DNA of 64,000 nt, taken from assembly GCF_001636345.1 (NCBI RefSeq), contig NZ_KV440945.1:181340-245339 (forward strand), written 5' to 3'. The DNA comes from Cytobacillus gottheilii. Lineage in GTDB: Bacteria > Bacillota > Bacilli > Bacillales > Cytobacillaceae. Below, piece by piece: positions 1 to 14,079 of this stretch. Each line of letters begins with the position of its first letter. Positions within the stretch are counted from its first letter, which is position 1. The position numbers were made by a program, and so were the translations under genes. The notes beneath the pieces were generated by a model, which was not told the DNA's origin, made no database searches, and saw nothing but the letters and a program-made list of their open reading frames with translations.

Positions 1-1431
<1,431 letters not shown>

Positions 1432-1567
1432 AGAGTTGATTAGCTCTTGTGTACATAATGTACATTGTTGATTCCGAAGAATCTTTTTTAAAACGTTGAC
1501 GTTTTATTGTTCGTTCAGTTTTCAAAGAGCAATTTTATTAACTCCGCCGCTCAGAAGCGACTTTATT

Positions 1568-1596
1568 AATATATCATGTATGCATTTCAATGTCAA
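1568..1596 (-). promoter_or_regulatory. rrn promoter P2
   Basis: On the minus strand there is a perfect -35 TTGACA (1591-1596), a 17-bp spacer and a -10 TATATT (1568-1573). It lies about 130 bp before the 16S 5' end, a normal leader length for a Bacillus rrn operon. Confidence 0.7.
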
Positions 1597-1647
1597 CAAG
1601 TTTTTTGAATTCGTTTTTTTAATGCGTCTTTCTTGCTGACTTGAATT

Positions 1648-1676
1648 ATTATATCAGCATAAAACCTATATAGCAA
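1648..1676 (-). promoter_or_regulatory. rrn promoter P1
   Basis: The minus strand reads TTGCTA (1671-1676), a 17-bp spacer and TATAAT (1648-1653). An A/T-tract resembling an UP element lies just upstream at 1681-1702. With P2 this makes the tandem-promoter arrangement usual for Bacillus rRNA operons. Confidence 0.65.
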
Positions 1677-1933
1677 GGGGTTTTTTATATTTTTTTTATA
1701 AAACATTGTTGTGATTATTCTAACCAGCAAAACCTCTAAGTTAAGCCTTTTGGGGCTGATCTTCCCTATTATATTTAATCTTTTTAAGTTTGTTCCATAA
1801 CTGCTGTAAAAGATAAGGGAAAGACCTAGAGGGTTAGTCTAAGAACGGCAGCATCAGAGAAATTAATAGATAGTCAGTCGAATGATTTTATTGGTGAGCT
1901 ATAAACGCAAATCCCAATTGGTGCTATTTCCGT
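1677..1933. other. intergenic region upstream of the rrn promoters
   Basis: Apart from the A/T-rich stretch at 1681-1702 next to P1, I see no gene, RNA or repeat here. A further ATTATA (1768-1773) reads as a minus-strand -10 hexamer but has no convincing -35. Confidence 0.4.
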
Positions 1934-1956
1934 AAAAAAACCGCCTATGGCGGTTT
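1934..1956 (-). terminator. terminator of the HD-GYP-like gene
   Basis: The arms AAACCGCC and GGCGGTTT (1938-1945 and 1949-1956) form a tight hairpin. On the minus strand it is followed by a run of T. The hairpin overlaps the stop codon of the gene. Confidence 0.8.
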
Positions 1957-3049
1957 ATGATAAAACTTCCTCTATATATATCTGACGATGACGCTCCAAG
2001 TGAATAATTTCTCCTGAATCATCCAGCTTAACGAGTGGTCTTGTTGGAGACTTTTCCTCATTAAACAGCACATGAGCTACTTGTCCATCTGATAGCTTAA
2101 CTTTACTGCCAACTGAAAAATTCATCATTCCTGCTGAAACTGCTTGAATAGCCGAAATATCATATTTTCCAAAGCTATCCTCGAGAAGTAACTCTAATAC
2201 TTTAAAAGGAGATTGTTTTCTCCTATATTGCCGTTGCGAGGTCATAGCATGAAATACATCTGCAACTGCAATAATTCTGGCAACTTCATTCACTTTCTGA
2301 TCACGGTCCCCAAGCGGATAGCCGCTGCCATCCAAACGTTCATGATGCTGAATGATTCCAGTCTTGGTTAAATCACTTAAAGAGGAGATATTTTGTATCA
2401 TCTTATAGCTATAAATCGAATGCCTTTTAATCTCATCAAACTCCTCAGCTGTGAGAGATCCCTTTTTATTTAAAATGGAGGGCTTAATCTTCGCCATTCC
2501 GCAATCTGACAAACAGCCACCTAAAGCCAATTGAATGATTTTTCCTTTTTCCATGTTTAGTTTCTTGCCTATATATGCACTAATTGTTCCAACAGCTACT
2601 GCATGCTGATAAATATAATGTTCCTCTGTAGACAAATGGTACAGTGAAAAAACATCTGCTGATGTCGCTTCATCCAACTTTTCTATAAGTGGCAGCATAA
2701 TATTCCTAATTGCTTGAATTTCTACCGGCATACCGGATTGCCAGCTCTTAAATTCCTTCTCATATTGCTGAGCTGCATGAAGAAAAAGAGTAAACAAGTT
2801 CTTATTCTCATCATCTATATGTTCTAACGCTGCAAGCTCATCTCTTATATTTAATGGGGGAGTGAATGGCAGCCCATTTACGAGGGTACTGGCTACATTT
2901 ACCTCTTTAATGAGGAAAGCCTCTAATACATTCATAATTTCCCTTGTAACGACTGAATTTTTACTTATGATTGGCCGATTAGATAGACTAAACACATCTT
3001 CGGTTAAGATACAGCCTTCTTGGAGATCTTCAATCTTAATTTGCACCAC
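1955..3049 (-). CDS. HD-GYP-like domain protein with a degenerate HD motif
   Basis: This 364-residue protein has an unrecognised N-terminal part of about 130 residues and a C-terminal HD-GYP-type domain. The helix normally carrying the metal-binding HD reads CLSDCG (residues 179-184), so the histidine is replaced by serine, while the later HHE...GSGYP block (235-245) is intact. HD-GYP proteins hydrolyse cyclic di-GMP using a metal site that includes the HD pair. Loss of that histidine suggests reduced or altered catalysis, or a binding role. Two successive GTG codons follow a GAGGTG box, so the start may be three bases later (3046). The gene sits between gyrA and the rRNA operon, in the same direction, with its own terminator. 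Confidence 0.75.
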   Translation of the reverse strand: MVQIKIEDLQEGCILTEDVFSLSNRPIISKNSVVTREIMNVLEAFLIKEVNVASTLVNGLPFTPPLNIRDELAALEHIDDENKNLFTLFLHAAQQYEKEFKSWQSGMPVEIQAIRNIMLPLIEKLDEATSADVFSLYHLSTEEHYIYQHAVAVGTISAYIGKKLNMEKGKIIQLALGGCLSDCGMAKIKPSILNKKGSLTAEEFDEIKRHSIYSYKMIQNISSLSDLTKTGIIQHHERLDGSGYPLGDRDQKVNEVARIIAVADVFHAMTSQRQYRRKQSPFKVLELLLEDSFGKYDISAIQAVSAGMMNFSVGSKVKLSDGQVAHVLFNEEKSPTRPLVKLDDSGEIIHLERHRQIYIEEVLS

Positions 3050-3096
3050 TATACACCTCGGTAATTAGTTATAACAATAGTTTACTTTATTTCCAT

Positions 3097-3127
3097 AAAA
3101 AAGAGGAACACATTTTTGTGTTCCTCT
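3097..3127 (-). terminator. gyrA terminator
   Basis: A perfect 11-bp stem (3102-3112 with 3117-3127) has a four-base loop and, on the minus strand, a T-tract. It ends the gyrB-gyrA side and separates it from the HD-GYP-like gene. Confidence 0.9.
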
Positions 3128-3138
3128 CAACATTTAGA

Positions 3139-5694
3139 TTACTCTTCACCATCATCCGTGACATCATCGGTAGGATCTTCAGCAGAATCTACATTAGGAT
3201 CTTCAATATAATCATCACTATTTTCTAATGGTTTTGTCAGTTCATCTTCGGATTTTTCTTCGTCCTTTTCAACTTTAGCTACTGTTGATACAGACTCATC
3301 TACATTTTCATCAAGACGGATCAATCTAACACCTTGAGTGTTACGGCCCATAGTCGAAATATCACCTACAGCCATCCGGATGAGAACTCCGCCAGTTGTA
3401 ATAAGCATAAGATCTTCTTCACCGGTAACTGCCTTCATCGATACGAGGCTTCCGTTTTTCTCCGTAATATTGCATGTCTTAATTCCTTTACCGCCACGGC
3501 CCTGAACACGGTAATCCTCGGCCGGTGTGCGTTTTCCGTAACCCTTTTTCGTAACAATTAGAATCTCTGTATCTTCTTCCAGGACTTCCATTCCAACAAC
3601 GGTGTCATCTTTGCCAAGTGTAATCCCTTTTACCCCCGTCGCAGTTCTGCCCATTGAGCGGACATCCTCTTCAGGGAAGCGAATCAGCATTCCATTGCTT
3701 GTACCAATGATGATTTCTTTTGTGCCATCCGTAAGTTTAACAGAAATAAGCTCATCATCTTCACGCAAATTCAATGCAATTAATCCATTATTTCGGATAT
3801 GGGCAAAAGAAGACAACGGTGATCTTTTTGAAATTCCCTGTTTAGTCGTAAAGAATAAGAACCAATCGTCTACAAAATCCTCCACTGGAATAATGGCATT
3901 AATCCATTCATCCTTTTCAATGCCTAGGAGATTGATAATCGGAATTCCTTTAGCTGTACGGTTATATTCAGGAATCTCATATCCTTTTGAACGATATACT
4001 TTTCCTTTGTTTGTGAAGAATAGAATCGTATCATGTGTAGAGGTTGTAATGAGATGTTCAACAAAGTCATCTTCATTTGTACCCATTCCCTGAATTCCTC
4101 TGCCTCCGCGTTTTTGTGCGCGATAAGTAGAAACAGGAAGACGCTTAATATAGCCTTTATGTGTTAACGTTAAGACAATATTTTCCCGAGGGATTAAGTC
4201 TTCATCCTCAATCATTTCAAGTCCGCCTGATACAATTTCAGTACGGCGTGTATCATTAAAGCGATCTTTAATCTCAAGCAATTCTTCACGGATGATTTCA
4301 AGAACCTTTTCTTCATCAGCTAATATTGCTTTTAATTCAGCGATCAAAGCAAGCAGGTTAGCGTATTCTTCTTCGATTTTCTCACGCTCTAAACCTGTTA
4401 AACGCTGCAGTCGCATATCTAAGATAGCTTGAGCTTGCTTTTCTGAAAGATTGAATTCTCTCATTAAGCCTTCGCGGGCAATATCTGTCGTTTGTGAGCT
4501 GCGAATTAAGCTAATAACTGCATCCAGATTATCAAGAGCAATTCTTAAACCTTCTAAAATATGGGCTCTTGCCTCTGCTTTTCGCAATTCGAATTCTGTT
4601 CTGCGGCGAATGACGACTTGCTGATGATCCAAATAATACTGAAGACACTGCTTAAGGTTCAGCACCTTCGGCTGGCCATCAACAAGTGCAAGCAAGTTGA
4701 TCCCGAAGCTTGTCTGCAGAGCTGTTTGCTTATACAAATTATTCAACAGGACATTTGCATTGGCATCTCTTCTTACTTCAATCACAATCCGCATGCCGTT
4801 ACGGTCAGATTCATCTCGTAAATCAGTAATTCCATCAATCTTTTTATCTCGAACAAGTTCAGCAATTTTTTCGATAAGTTTTGCTTTATTTACTTGATAA
4901 GGAATTTCATTAACAATAATTACTTCTTTGCCGTTTGATTTCTCTTCGATTTCTACCTTTGCACGAAGTGTGATGGATCCGCGGCCAGTTTCATATGCTT
5001 TACGGATTCCGCTTCTTCCTAAAATGAGACCGGCAGTTGGAAAATCCGGACCTGGGATAATTTCCATTAACTCAGGCAGTGAAATCTCAGGATCCTTACT
5101 GATCGCTAAAACGCCATCAATCACTTCTCCAAGCTGATGAGGCGGAATATTTGTTGCCATCCCTACGGCAATTCCTGATGTACCATTTACTAATAGATTA
5201 GGAAAACGGGCAGGAAGCACAACCGGTTCTTTTTCCTCACCATCATAGTTGTCCTGATAATCAATCGTATCTTTATTGATATCGCGCAATAGCTCCATTG
5301 AAATCTTGGACATGCGAGCCTCAGTATAACGCATCGCTGCAGCGGAATCGCCATCAACTGAACCAAAGTTGCCATGTCCATCAACAAGCATATAGCGGTA
5401 GTTAAAGTCCTGCGCCATCCGCACCATTGTCTCATAAACAGCTGAGTCACCATGCGGGTGATATTTACCGATTACATCCCCGACAATACGGGCGGATTTT
5501 TTATAAGGCTTGTCCGAATGCATTCCGAGGTCATGCATAGCATATAATATTCTTCGATGAACAGGTTTAAGCCCGTCTCGGACATCTGGCAATGCACGCG
5601 AAACGATAACACTCATCGCGTAACCAAGGAATGATTCGCGCATTTCCTCGCTAATATTTCTTTCTTTAATTTGGGACCTTGGCGTTTCAGCCAT
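3139..5694 (-). CDS. gyrA: DNA gyrase subunit A
   Basis: GyrA breaks and rejoins DNA through an active-site tyrosine, and with GyrB it introduces negative supercoils. The 851-residue protein is close to full family similarity. The winged-helix region holds [10 protein letters not shown] with Ser84 and Glu88, the wild-type residues at the main quinolone-resistance positions, and the catalytic Tyr123 lies in AAAMRYTEA. The C-terminal half has the six-blade DNA-wrapping repeats, including the GyrA-box RGGRGIQG. An acidic tail of about 40 residues ends the protein. The ATG follows a strong AAAGGGAGG box. It lies 92 bp downstream of gyrB. Confidence 0.98.
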   Translation of the reverse strand: MAETPRSQIKERNISEEMRESFLGYAMSVIVSRALPDVRDGLKPVHRRILYAMHDLGMHSDKPYKKSARIVGDVIGKYHPHGDSAVYETMVRMAQDFNYRYMLVDGHGNFGSVDGDSAAAMRYTEARMSKISMELLRDINKDTIDYQDNYDGEEKEPVVLPARFPNLLVNGTSGIAVGMATNIPPHQLGEVIDGVLAISKDPEISLPELMEIIPGPDFPTAGLILGRSGIRKAYETGRGSITLRAKVEIEEKSNGKEVIIVNEIPYQVNKAKLIEKIAELVRDKKIDGITDLRDESDRNGMRIVIEVRRDANANVLLNNLYKQTALQTSFGINLLALVDGQPKVLNLKQCLQYYLDHQQVVIRRRTEFELRKAEARAHILEGLRIALDNLDAVISLIRSSQTTDIAREGLMREFNLSEKQAQAILDMRLQRLTGLEREKIEEEYANLLALIAELKAILADEEKVLEIIREELLEIKDRFNDTRRTEIVSGGLEMIEDEDLIPRENIVLTLTHKGYIKRLPVSTYRAQKRGGRGIQGMGTNEDDFVEHLITTSTHDTILFFTNKGKVYRSKGYEIPEYNRTAKGIPIINLLGIEKDEWINAIIPVEDFVDDWFLFFTTKQGISKRSPLSSFAHIRNNGLIALNLREDDELISVKLTDGTKEIIIGTSNGMLIRFPEEDVRSMGRTATGVKGITLGKDDTVVGMEVLEEDTEILIVTKKGYGKRTPAEDYRVQGRGGKGIKTCNITEKNGSLVSMKAVTGEEDLMLITTGGVLIRMAVGDISTMGRNTQGVRLIRLDENVDESVSTVAKVEKDEEKSEDELTKPLENSDDYIEDPNVDSAEDPTDDVTDDGEE

Positions 5695-5786
5695 TTAAAG
5701 AACCTCCCTTTACTAAGGACCTATGACCCTTAATTGTTTTATATGCCAGCTATGTAAAAGCAGGATAGAATTTCTCTATCCCGTTT

Positions 5787-7724
<1,938 letters not shown>

Positions 7725-7791
7725 CTACACTTTCCATCACTTACTTCATTTTTTAAAATCTATATATTAAGAATGACAAATGCCAATCGAA

Positions 7792-8040
7792 TTAAAATTC
7801 CGCTACAGTCATTTTTCCTGACCGCCTTTTTAACGTACTGGATGACAGCGGAGAAAAGTATACTTTTTCGGTTGTAATCACAACCGATTTAAAACCGCTT
7901 TTCGAAAGATTAACGGCTTCGCTCTCATAACGGCGCAAAAACTCTTCTGCGTACGGAGAAGAGCTCGAGCTTTCTTTATCAATTATGGCTACAATATCCT
8001 TGGCACGAACTAACACATCTTCACCAACATGAATGTACAA
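7792..8040 (-). CDS. remB: extracellular matrix regulator RemB (YaaB, DUF370 family)
   Basis: This 82-residue protein starts MYIHVGEDVLV and ends with the SPLSSSTLKRR block typical of RemB/YaaB. In B. subtilis RemB, with its paralogue RemA, is needed for biofilm matrix gene expression. The start codon is TTG, 5 bp after a GAGGTGA box. It lies 9 bp from recF and upstream of gyrB, the conserved position of yaaB. Its name rests on sequence resemblance and position. Confidence 0.88.
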   Translation of the reverse strand: MYIHVGEDVLVRAKDIVAIIDKESSSSSPYAEEFLRRYESEAVNLSKSGFKSVVITTEKVYFSPLSSSTLKRRSGKMTVAEF

Positions 8041-8049
8041 ACTATCACC

Positions 8050-9168
8050 TCATTGAATGATTTTTATCGTCCCTGCTTCCACATTAAAAGCTGCAGCTTC
8101 CTTCAATGTCTGATGATCGATCCCATCTACACTTGTTGTAGTAACGAAGGTTTGTACCTTCCCCTGTATGGTGTTTAATAAATGTGACTGCCGATAGTCA
8201 TCCAGCTCTGATAAAACATCATCAAGCAGGAGGATCGGATATTCCCCAATTTCAGCATGTATAAGTTCAATTTCAGCGAGTTTGACAGATAAAGCGGTTG
8301 TCCGCTGCTGTCCTTGTGATCCGAATGTTTGAACATCACGATCATTTACAAAAAAAAGCAGGTCATCACGGTGGGGACCAAACATGGTCATGCCACGATC
8401 TATTTCTCGCTTTTTAACTTGGAAGAATTTTTCTTCGTATACCTCTATCATTTTCGACAAGTCTTGCTGTTCTGATACGTCTGCTGATGGTTTGTACTTT
8501 ATTTGCAGTGTTTCAAGTCCTCTCGAAATGCCTTCATGAATAGGAATTGCCCATTTTTCCAGAAGGTGGAGGAATTCATACCGTTTTTTGATGATCTTTA
8601 CAGCTGCAGCAATGAACTGCTCTGTTAAGATTTCTAGCATCGTTTCATCTGTCTGCTTCCGGGTCTGCAGTAATTTCAGATAATGATTCCGCTGCTGCAG
8701 CACCTTTTGATATTGGCTCACTGCATGCAAATAGACTGGTGACACTTGTCCAATTTCCATGTCAATAAAACGACGCCTTACTTGAGGGCTCCCTTTTACT
8801 AAATGGAGATCTTCTGGCGCGAACATAACTACATTCATATTTCCGACATATTGGCTCAATTTCTGCTGTTCCAAATGGTTGCATTTAGCTTTTTTTCCTT
8901 TTTTGGAAATCACCAGCTGCATGGGAAGCGGACCGCTGCTTTTCTGAATCTTACCTTCTATTTTAGCATATTCTTGATCCCAGCGAATAAGATCTTTGTC
9001 ATTTGAGGTTCGGTGTGATTTTGCCATGGCTAAAACATAAATCGACTCCATCACATTGGTTTTCCCCTGTGCATTTTCCCCTAAAATGACATTTACTTTA
9101 TTTTCAAAACTTAATTCCAATTGCTCATAATTCCGATAGTTTTTTAATTGCAGCTGCTCTATATACAT
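8050..9168 (-). CDS. recF: DNA replication and repair protein RecF
   Basis: RecF is an SMC-like ATPase that helps load RecA at single-strand gaps through RecOR. The 372-residue protein has a Walker A motif GENAQGKTN near residue 35, the ABC signature FGSQGQQR about residue 285, and a Walker [12 protein letters not shown] near residue 312. It starts with ATG after AAGGATG. It follows yaaA by 15 bp and precedes remB, the standard Bacillus order. Confidence 0.97.
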   Translation of the reverse strand: MYIEQLQLKNYRNYEQLELSFENKVNVILGENAQGKTNVMESIYVLAMAKSHRTSNDKDLIRWDQEYAKIEGKIQKSSGPLPMQLVISKKGKKAKCNHLEQQKLSQYVGNMNVVMFAPEDLHLVKGSPQVRRRFIDMEIGQVSPVYLHAVSQYQKVLQQRNHYLKLLQTRKQTDETMLEILTEQFIAAAVKIIKKRYEFLHLLEKWAIPIHEGISRGLETLQIKYKPSADVSEQQDLSKMIEVYEEKFFQVKKREIDRGMTMFGPHRDDLLFFVNDRDVQTFGSQGQQRTTALSVKLAEIELIHAEIGEYPILLLDDVLSELDDYRQSHLLNTIQGKVQTFVTTTSVDGIDHQTLKEAAAFNVEAGTIKIIQ

Positions 9169-9183
9169 AGGCTACATCCTTAA

Positions 9184-9396
9184 TTAATCCGTTACAACAA
9201 ACGAACCATGACCAGGTATCTCAATGGCATCTCCGGCTCTAAGCTTTCTGCCGCGGCGCTGATCCTGTTCTCCGTTTATATAAACTTCGTATTCACTTAG
9301 AAACCATTTGGCCATCCCGCCTGTTTGAATGACGTCTGCTGCTTTTAAAAACTGGCCAAGTGTAATATACTCTGTATCAATTTTTATTTCCGTCAT
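9184..9396 (-). CDS. yaaA: S4-domain RNA-binding protein YaaA (RlbA)
   Basis: This 70-residue protein is a stand-alone S4 domain, with the core LGQFLKAADVIQTGGMAKWFL and the loop ending RRGRKLRAGDAIEI. S4 domains bind structured RNA. The B. subtilis homologue YaaA/RlbA has been linked to ribosome assembly. It sits between dnaN and recF as in other bacilli. A terminator after dnaN suggests that yaaA-recF start from their own promoter in 9397-9610, where I found no convincing promoter pair. Confidence 0.88.
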   Translation of the reverse strand: MTEIKIDTEYITLGQFLKAADVIQTGGMAKWFLSEYEVYINGEQDQRRGRKLRAGDAIEIPGHGSFVVTD

Positions 9397-9610
9397 ACTT
9401 TCACTCTTTCTTATGAACTGACTTGAATGGATGATCTGCCCAATATATAAACAAGGATCATATTATGCATCTAATATTTTATTGTACTAAATAATTGCTC
9501 GATACACAAAAAAAGTTAAACAAATAATCCATTCTTCATAGCTGGAAAAGAATTTCCCCCGCTTTTGTATTCGAAAAGCATGTTTTACACTCCTGCATAT
9601 CTCTTCTGAA

Positions 9611-9645
9611 AGAAAAAATAAAACTGCCGGAATGATACCGGCAGT
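9611..9645 (-). terminator. dnaN terminator
   Basis: The arms ACTGCCGG (9623-9630) and CCGGCAGT (9638-9645) form a GC-rich hairpin. On the minus strand TTTTATTTTTT follows. Confidence 0.85.
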
Positions 9646-9669
9646 CCAATCTGCTTAAGGCTTTTTATT

Positions 9670-10806
9670 TTAATATGTTCTTACAGGAAGGATCAGCTGT
9701 AGGATTGAATCATCATTTAACGGTTTTATAATAAACGGCCTCATTGCTCCAGTGAAACTAATATTAATATCCGTACCCTCTAATGTTTTTAAAGCATCCA
9801 TCATGAATTTAGCACTAAAAGATATCTTTAGATCCTCTCCTTCAATGGATGAACTCTGCACTTCTTCTACTACGTTTCCGATCTCAGGCGTATTGGAGGA
9901 AATCTCCACAACATTATTTTCAATGATTGAAAATTTAACAACGTTGTTTCTTCCCTCTCTAGCCAGAAGGGAGGCACGATCAATAGCCTGTAAAAACTCC
10001 TTCGTTTGAACGACTACTTCTGTTTTGCTGTCAGTTGGAATCAGTCTTGAAGTATCAGGGTAGTTTCCTTCAAGCAATCTAGAGAAGAATAGTAGGTTCT
10101 CTGCTTTAAATAATACCTGATTTTCTGTAATGACGATTTCCACCGGTTCATTTTGGTCATCAAGAATTTTACTCAATTCATTTAAACTTTTACCAGGAAT
10201 CACCACATTATAAGAATCATCCGCAATGGTTTCGATTCTTGCTTTTCTTAAAGCGAGCCTGTGACTATCTGTTGCAATACAGATTAATTCCCCATCTTCA
10301 ACCTTCCAGTTTACACCTGTCAAGATAGGGCGTGTTTCTGAGGTGGACACTGCAAAGACTGTTTGTCTGATCATTGCTTTTAAAAGGTCTGTCGGTATTT
10401 TAAATATATTTTCTTCCTCAATTTGTGGAAGATGAGGATATTCTTCTGCATCAAGCCCATTTAAGTTAAATTCGGAATTACCGGAACGAATGACTGTCTG
10501 CAAATGATTTTCAACGCGGATCTCTACTAAATCTGTCGGTAATTTCTTAACAATCTCACTGAAGAACTTTGCTTGAAGAACAATAGCTCCAGGCTGAATA
10601 ATTTCAACGACTTCCTGATCATTCTCCTGAGCTGGAATAAATGATTCAATGGAAATATCAGAATCACTGCCTGTTAATGCTACTCCTTCTTCATTTGCTA
10701 CAAGTTTAATTCCCGTCAAAATGGGGATCGTCGTTCTGCTTGGGACAGCTTTCATTACATCTTGCACACTTTGAACAAGACGATCACGCTGGATGATAAA
10801 TTTCAT
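9670..10806 (-). CDS. dnaN: DNA polymerase III sliding clamp (beta subunit)
   Basis: DnaN forms the ring that tethers DNA polymerase to the template. The 378 residues match the three-domain clamp family in full. They start MKFIIQRDRLVQSVQDVMKAV and end with the conserved MRPFIIKP...ILPVRTY tail. The ATG follows a CGGAGGGA box. It lies downstream of dnaA across the 295-bp gap that holds the origin unwinding region. Confidence 0.97.
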   Translation of the reverse strand: MKFIIQRDRLVQSVQDVMKAVPSRTTIPILTGIKLVANEEGVALTGSDSDISIESFIPAQENDQEVVEIIQPGAIVLQAKFFSEIVKKLPTDLVEIRVENHLQTVIRSGNSEFNLNGLDAEEYPHLPQIEEENIFKIPTDLLKAMIRQTVFAVSTSETRPILTGVNWKVEDGELICIATDSHRLALRKARIETIADDSYNVVIPGKSLNELSKILDDQNEPVEIVITENQVLFKAENLLFFSRLLEGNYPDTSRLIPTDSKTEVVVQTKEFLQAIDRASLLAREGRNNVVKFSIIENNVVEISSNTPEIGNVVEEVQSSSIEGEDLKISFSAKFMMDALKTLEGTDINISFTGAMRPFIIKPLNDDSILQLILPVRTY

Positions 10807-10845
10807 TTGAGATTCCCTCCGTTTTTAAGCATATTTAGCAAGCTA

Positions 10846-10986
10846 ATGCATATATATATTTATTTAAAAGATTTTTTAGAAGTACTAGTAGGGCCTGTTA
10901 GTATGTGGATAACTGCATTTTTGAAAGGAAATACAGCCTATCCACATGTGGACAGACTGTGAGTAATGAATGCAGAGTTATGCACA
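10846..10986 (-). other. oriC part 2: DnaA boxes, DnaA-trio-like repeats and AT-rich unwinding region
   Basis: Read on the minus strand, the dnaA-dnaN gap has a DnaA-box cluster: TGTGCATAA (10978-10986), CTGTCCACA (10947-10955), TGTGGATAG (10938-10946) and a perfect TTATCCACA (10904-10912). A GC patch (10891-10895) follows, then CTA-CTA-GTA-CTT-CTA (10877-10891), whose complement reads 3'-GAT-GAT-CAT-GAA-GAT. Next is an A/T-only stretch (about 10847-10877). This order of DnaA box, GC clamp, DnaA trios and AT-rich DNA is the described bacterial origin unwinding module. Confidence 0.8.
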
Positions 10987-11101
10987 ATTATTGTACTCTT
11001 TCTGGCTTAAAAGAAAGGAAGCAGTCCAGGAAGAGAATCTAATCTGTTCTCAGAATAAACAGCAAGCATTGAAAAAATGGCTGCTTTGGCTGAGAGCCAA
11101 T

Positions 11102-12448
11102 TTATACTTTTAGCATGTCATTTATTTCTTTAAGCTGCTTCTGAAATTGAGCATCTGTCTGCAGCATTTTAGAAATTTTTTCATGAGCATGGATTACGGT
11201 CGTATGATCGCGGCCTCCAAATTCTTCACCAATTTTAGGCAGAGAAAAATCAGTCAGCTCTCTAGAAAGATACATGGCAATCTGGCGTGGAAATGCCACT
11301 GACTTTGTCCGTTTTTTCGCAGCAAAGTCTTCTAATTTCACATTAAAATATTCTCCAACAATTCGCTGGATTTCATGTATAGTTATAACTTTTGGCTTTG
11401 AGCTTGGAATAATATCCTTTAATGCTTCTGCCGCTAAGTCTGCATTAATGTCTTTATTAATAAGTGATGAATAAGCAACAACACGTATAAGTGCACCCTC
11501 AAGTTCACGAATATTGGAGTCAATCTGATTGGCGATATAAAGCATGACTTCGTTAGGAATATCGAGCCCTTCTGCTTTAGCCTTTTTGCGTAAAATAGCA
11601 ATTCTTGTTTCAAGATCAGGAGGTGTAATATCCGTTATAAGACCCCATTCAAATCTTGAACGCAGCCTGTCCTCCAGTGTTGGAATCTCCTTAGGAGGCC
11701 GGTCACTTGAGATGACAATTTGTTTACTTTCTTCATGTAAGGTATTAAAAGTATGGAAAAATTCCTCTTGAGTCGATTCTTTTCCAGCAAGAAACTGAAT
11801 ATCATCTATAAGCAAAACATCTACTTTTCGATATTTATTGCGAAAATCGATGGCTTTATTATCACGAATTGAATTAATAAACTCATTTGTGAATTTTTCA
11901 GAAGATAGATACACGACTTTTGCCTTCGGATTATGATCGAGTACATAATGGCCAATGGCATGCATTAAGTGGGTTTTACCTAACCCAACGCCCCCGTAAA
12001 TAAATAAAGGATTATATGCTTTAGCAGGAGCTTCTGCCACAGCAAGAGATGCCGCATGCGCAAAACGATTTCCTGACCCAATAACAAATGTATCAAATGT
12101 ATTTTTGGTATTTAACATATTAAAAAGCGGTTCTGGCTGTTCGTCTTCGGTAATTCTTTTTTTGGCCGGTACTGGCAGATCATCCTCTTCTTCATTCTGA
12201 TTTTGAGGGATGATGAACTTAACTCCCAGCTCCTCACCAGTCAAATCATATAAAATACCGGATATTAACTGGGAATAGCGCTCTTCCAGCCAATCACGGG
12301 CAAATTCATTAGGAGCTTTTATAACGAGCGTGTCTCCTTGAAGAGAATGTGCTTTCGTAGACTTTAGCCATGTATCAAAGCTTGGCTTGCTGATTTTCTT
12401 TTCAATATTAGACAACGCTTGATTCCAAAGATCCTCAATATTCTCCAA
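11102..12448 (-). CDS. dnaA: chromosomal replication initiator protein DnaA
   Basis: DnaA binds 9-mer boxes at oriC, opens the duplex and loads the helicase. The protein has an N-terminal domain I beginning [11 protein letters not shown] and an AAA+ core with Walker [10 protein letters not shown] and Walker [10 protein letters not shown]. The C-terminal helix-turn-helix carries the DnaA signature [15 protein letters not shown]. The start is the TTG at 12448 (448 residues), seven bases after a perfect AAAGGAGGG box. An upstream in-frame GTG at 12481 would place that box inside the gene and add residues absent from homologues. Confidence 0.97.
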   Translation of the reverse strand: MENIEDLWNQALSNIEKKISKPSFDTWLKSTKAHSLQGDTLVIKAPNEFARDWLEERYSQLISGILYDLTGEELGVKFIIPQNQNEEEDDLPVPAKKRITEDEQPEPLFNMLNTKNTFDTFVIGSGNRFAHAASLAVAEAPAKAYNPLFIYGGVGLGKTHLMHAIGHYVLDHNPKAKVVYLSSEKFTNEFINSIRDNKAIDFRNKYRKVDVLLIDDIQFLAGKESTQEEFFHTFNTLHEESKQIVISSDRPPKEIPTLEDRLRSRFEWGLITDITPPDLETRIAILRKKAKAEGLDIPNEVMLYIANQIDSNIRELEGALIRVVAYSSLINKDINADLAAEALKDIIPSSKPKVITIHEIQRIVGEYFNVKLEDFAAKKRTKSVAFPRQIAMYLSRELTDFSLPKIGEEFGGRDHTTVIHAHEKISKMLQTDAQFQKQLKEINDMLKV

Positions 12449-12540
12449 TGTTTTCCCTCCTTTGCCGTTCGTTTCGTGCACAAAATGGCAGGCTATTAGT
12501 GCTTCTAACCTATAAATTTATAAATATACGAAACTGTGTA

Positions 12541-12859
12541 TGTGGAAAAATATATAATAAGGAAGTATAGTGGAATTTCGACAGTATCCACTGCCTGTGG
12601 ACAAAGTTTTACAATGGGCTTGGATAACCTGTCCACATGTTATCCACAATCTGTGGATAAAGAAGATATTCACAGTGTGTTATTAAGTGTGAAAACACAA
12701 ATATGATAACAGATAATAATAGACGTTGCAATGTTTTTTAAACTGTTATCCACAAGGTTCAGATCATGTGTACAAACATTGTCCACAGGTAGTGTTTTTG
12801 TGAAAAACCTGTCTATATGTGGTGTGGATAACATAAAAATTGTCGAAAATTCATCCACA
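12541..12859. other. oriC part 1: DnaA-box cluster upstream of dnaA
   Basis: Consensus DnaA boxes (TTATCCACA or its complement) lie at 12640-12648, 12652-12660, 12746-12754 and 12823-12831. One-mismatch boxes lie at 12541-12549, 12596-12604, 12779-12787 and 12851-12859, with a two-mismatch box at 12629-12637. Boxes in both orientations between dnaA and rpmH match the incA/incB part of the bipartite Bacillus origin. They also place DnaA to repress its own gene. Confidence 0.9.
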
Positions 12860-13251
12860 AACAAAAATGAACACTAAATGCATGTTTTTTGTTCAATAGA
12901 CTAATTGTGTAAGGAGCATGTTTCAGTGCAAAGAAATATGTACAAATATCAACATGCGAAAAAAGCGATCCAATGTCTTATCAATATGATCTGTTCTTCT
13001 TTTAATAAAAGGGGGATTTCAACCATCAGCATTAATTCTGAAGTATTAACCGTAATCTTGGCTTGCTAATTGGAGAACAGTCTTAATGGTGTCTAGTAAG
13101 AGGATGTCTTAACTGCTGAATTTTATTCACAAAAAAGCTCAGATCGCGGCTCCAGATGACCAAAAGAAAAAAAAGAAAAAATTTGCAGATGACATTTCGG
13201 GAAAAAAAGGTTAAAATTCTAAGGTATGTATTTTACAAGCTGAATGTGGAG
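12860..13251. other. intergenic region between oriC boxes and the rpmH promoter
   Basis: This stretch is non-coding on both strands as far as I can see. It holds A-rich runs (for example 13160-13180) but no DnaA box, hairpin or repeat that I can support. Confidence 0.4.
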
Positions 13252-13462
<211 letters not shown>

Positions 13463-13489
13463 GCCACTGAAACGTCAGTGGTCTTTTTT
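13463..13489 (+). terminator. rpmH terminator
   Basis: The arms CCACTGA and TCAGTGG enclose AACG and are followed by CTTTTTT. It lies directly after the rpmH stop and may only partly reduce read-through to rnpA. Confidence 0.8.
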
Positions 13490-13707
13490 CTACTATCCTG
13501 AAAATTTCAGGATAAATCAAAATGTAAATATAAATGAAGTTCAAAATATATATCATTAAAGGAATGGCTATACTAGAACCAGTGATCATTGCTGTGATCA
13601 TCAAAATCTGGATCAATATGCTTCGTTATCGTTCTCTGCTTTTATGGAGATAAAGAGAATAGAGGTAGAGAGGTAGCTGAGCTTTGCATGAAGAAGGTGT
13701 AAATGAC

Positions 13708-14079
13708 ATGAAAAAAGAGTTTAGAGTAAAGAAGAATAAAGAATTTCAGAATGCCTTTAAAAAGGGCAAGTCATTTGCAAATCGGCAATTTGTCGTTTAT
13801 TCCCTAAATAAAAGCAGCCAGGAGCATTTTCGCATTGGTTTGTCAGTCAGTAAAAAGCTCGGCAACGCGGTAAAACGAAATCAAATTAAACGTTATATAC
13901 GCCAAGTTTTTCACGAATTAGACGGCGAACTGAAAAATGATATCGATTATATTATCATTGCCAGAAAGCCTGTTGCTGAAATGGATTTCCATGAAGTGAA
14001 AAAAAGTCTAATCCATGTTTTAAAGCTATCGAGAGTTTTGGATCGAAGCTACAATGGTAATAATGCAAAAAAAGAATAG
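13708..14079 (+). CDS. rnpA: ribonuclease P protein component
   Basis: RnpA is the protein cofactor of RNase P, which trims tRNA 5' leaders. The basic signature [17 protein letters not shown] contains the RNR-type motif, and ANRQFVVY lies upstream. Starting at the ATG at 13708, eight bases after GAAGGTG, it has 123 residues, the usual size. An in-frame upstream start at 13684 lacks a ribosome binding site. Confidence 0.95.
   Translation: MKKEFRVKKNKEFQNAFKKGKSFANRQFVVYSLNKSSQEHFRIGLSVSKKLGNAVKRNQIKRYIRQVFHELDGELKNDIDYIIIARKPVAEMDFHEVKKSLIHVLKLSRVLDRSYNGNNAKKE

Noticed and set aside
12670-12864. 64-codon minus-strand frame in the dnaA-rpmH gap
   Set aside because: It is made of DnaA boxes and A/T-rich DNA, has no ribosome binding site, and its sequence is not protein-like.
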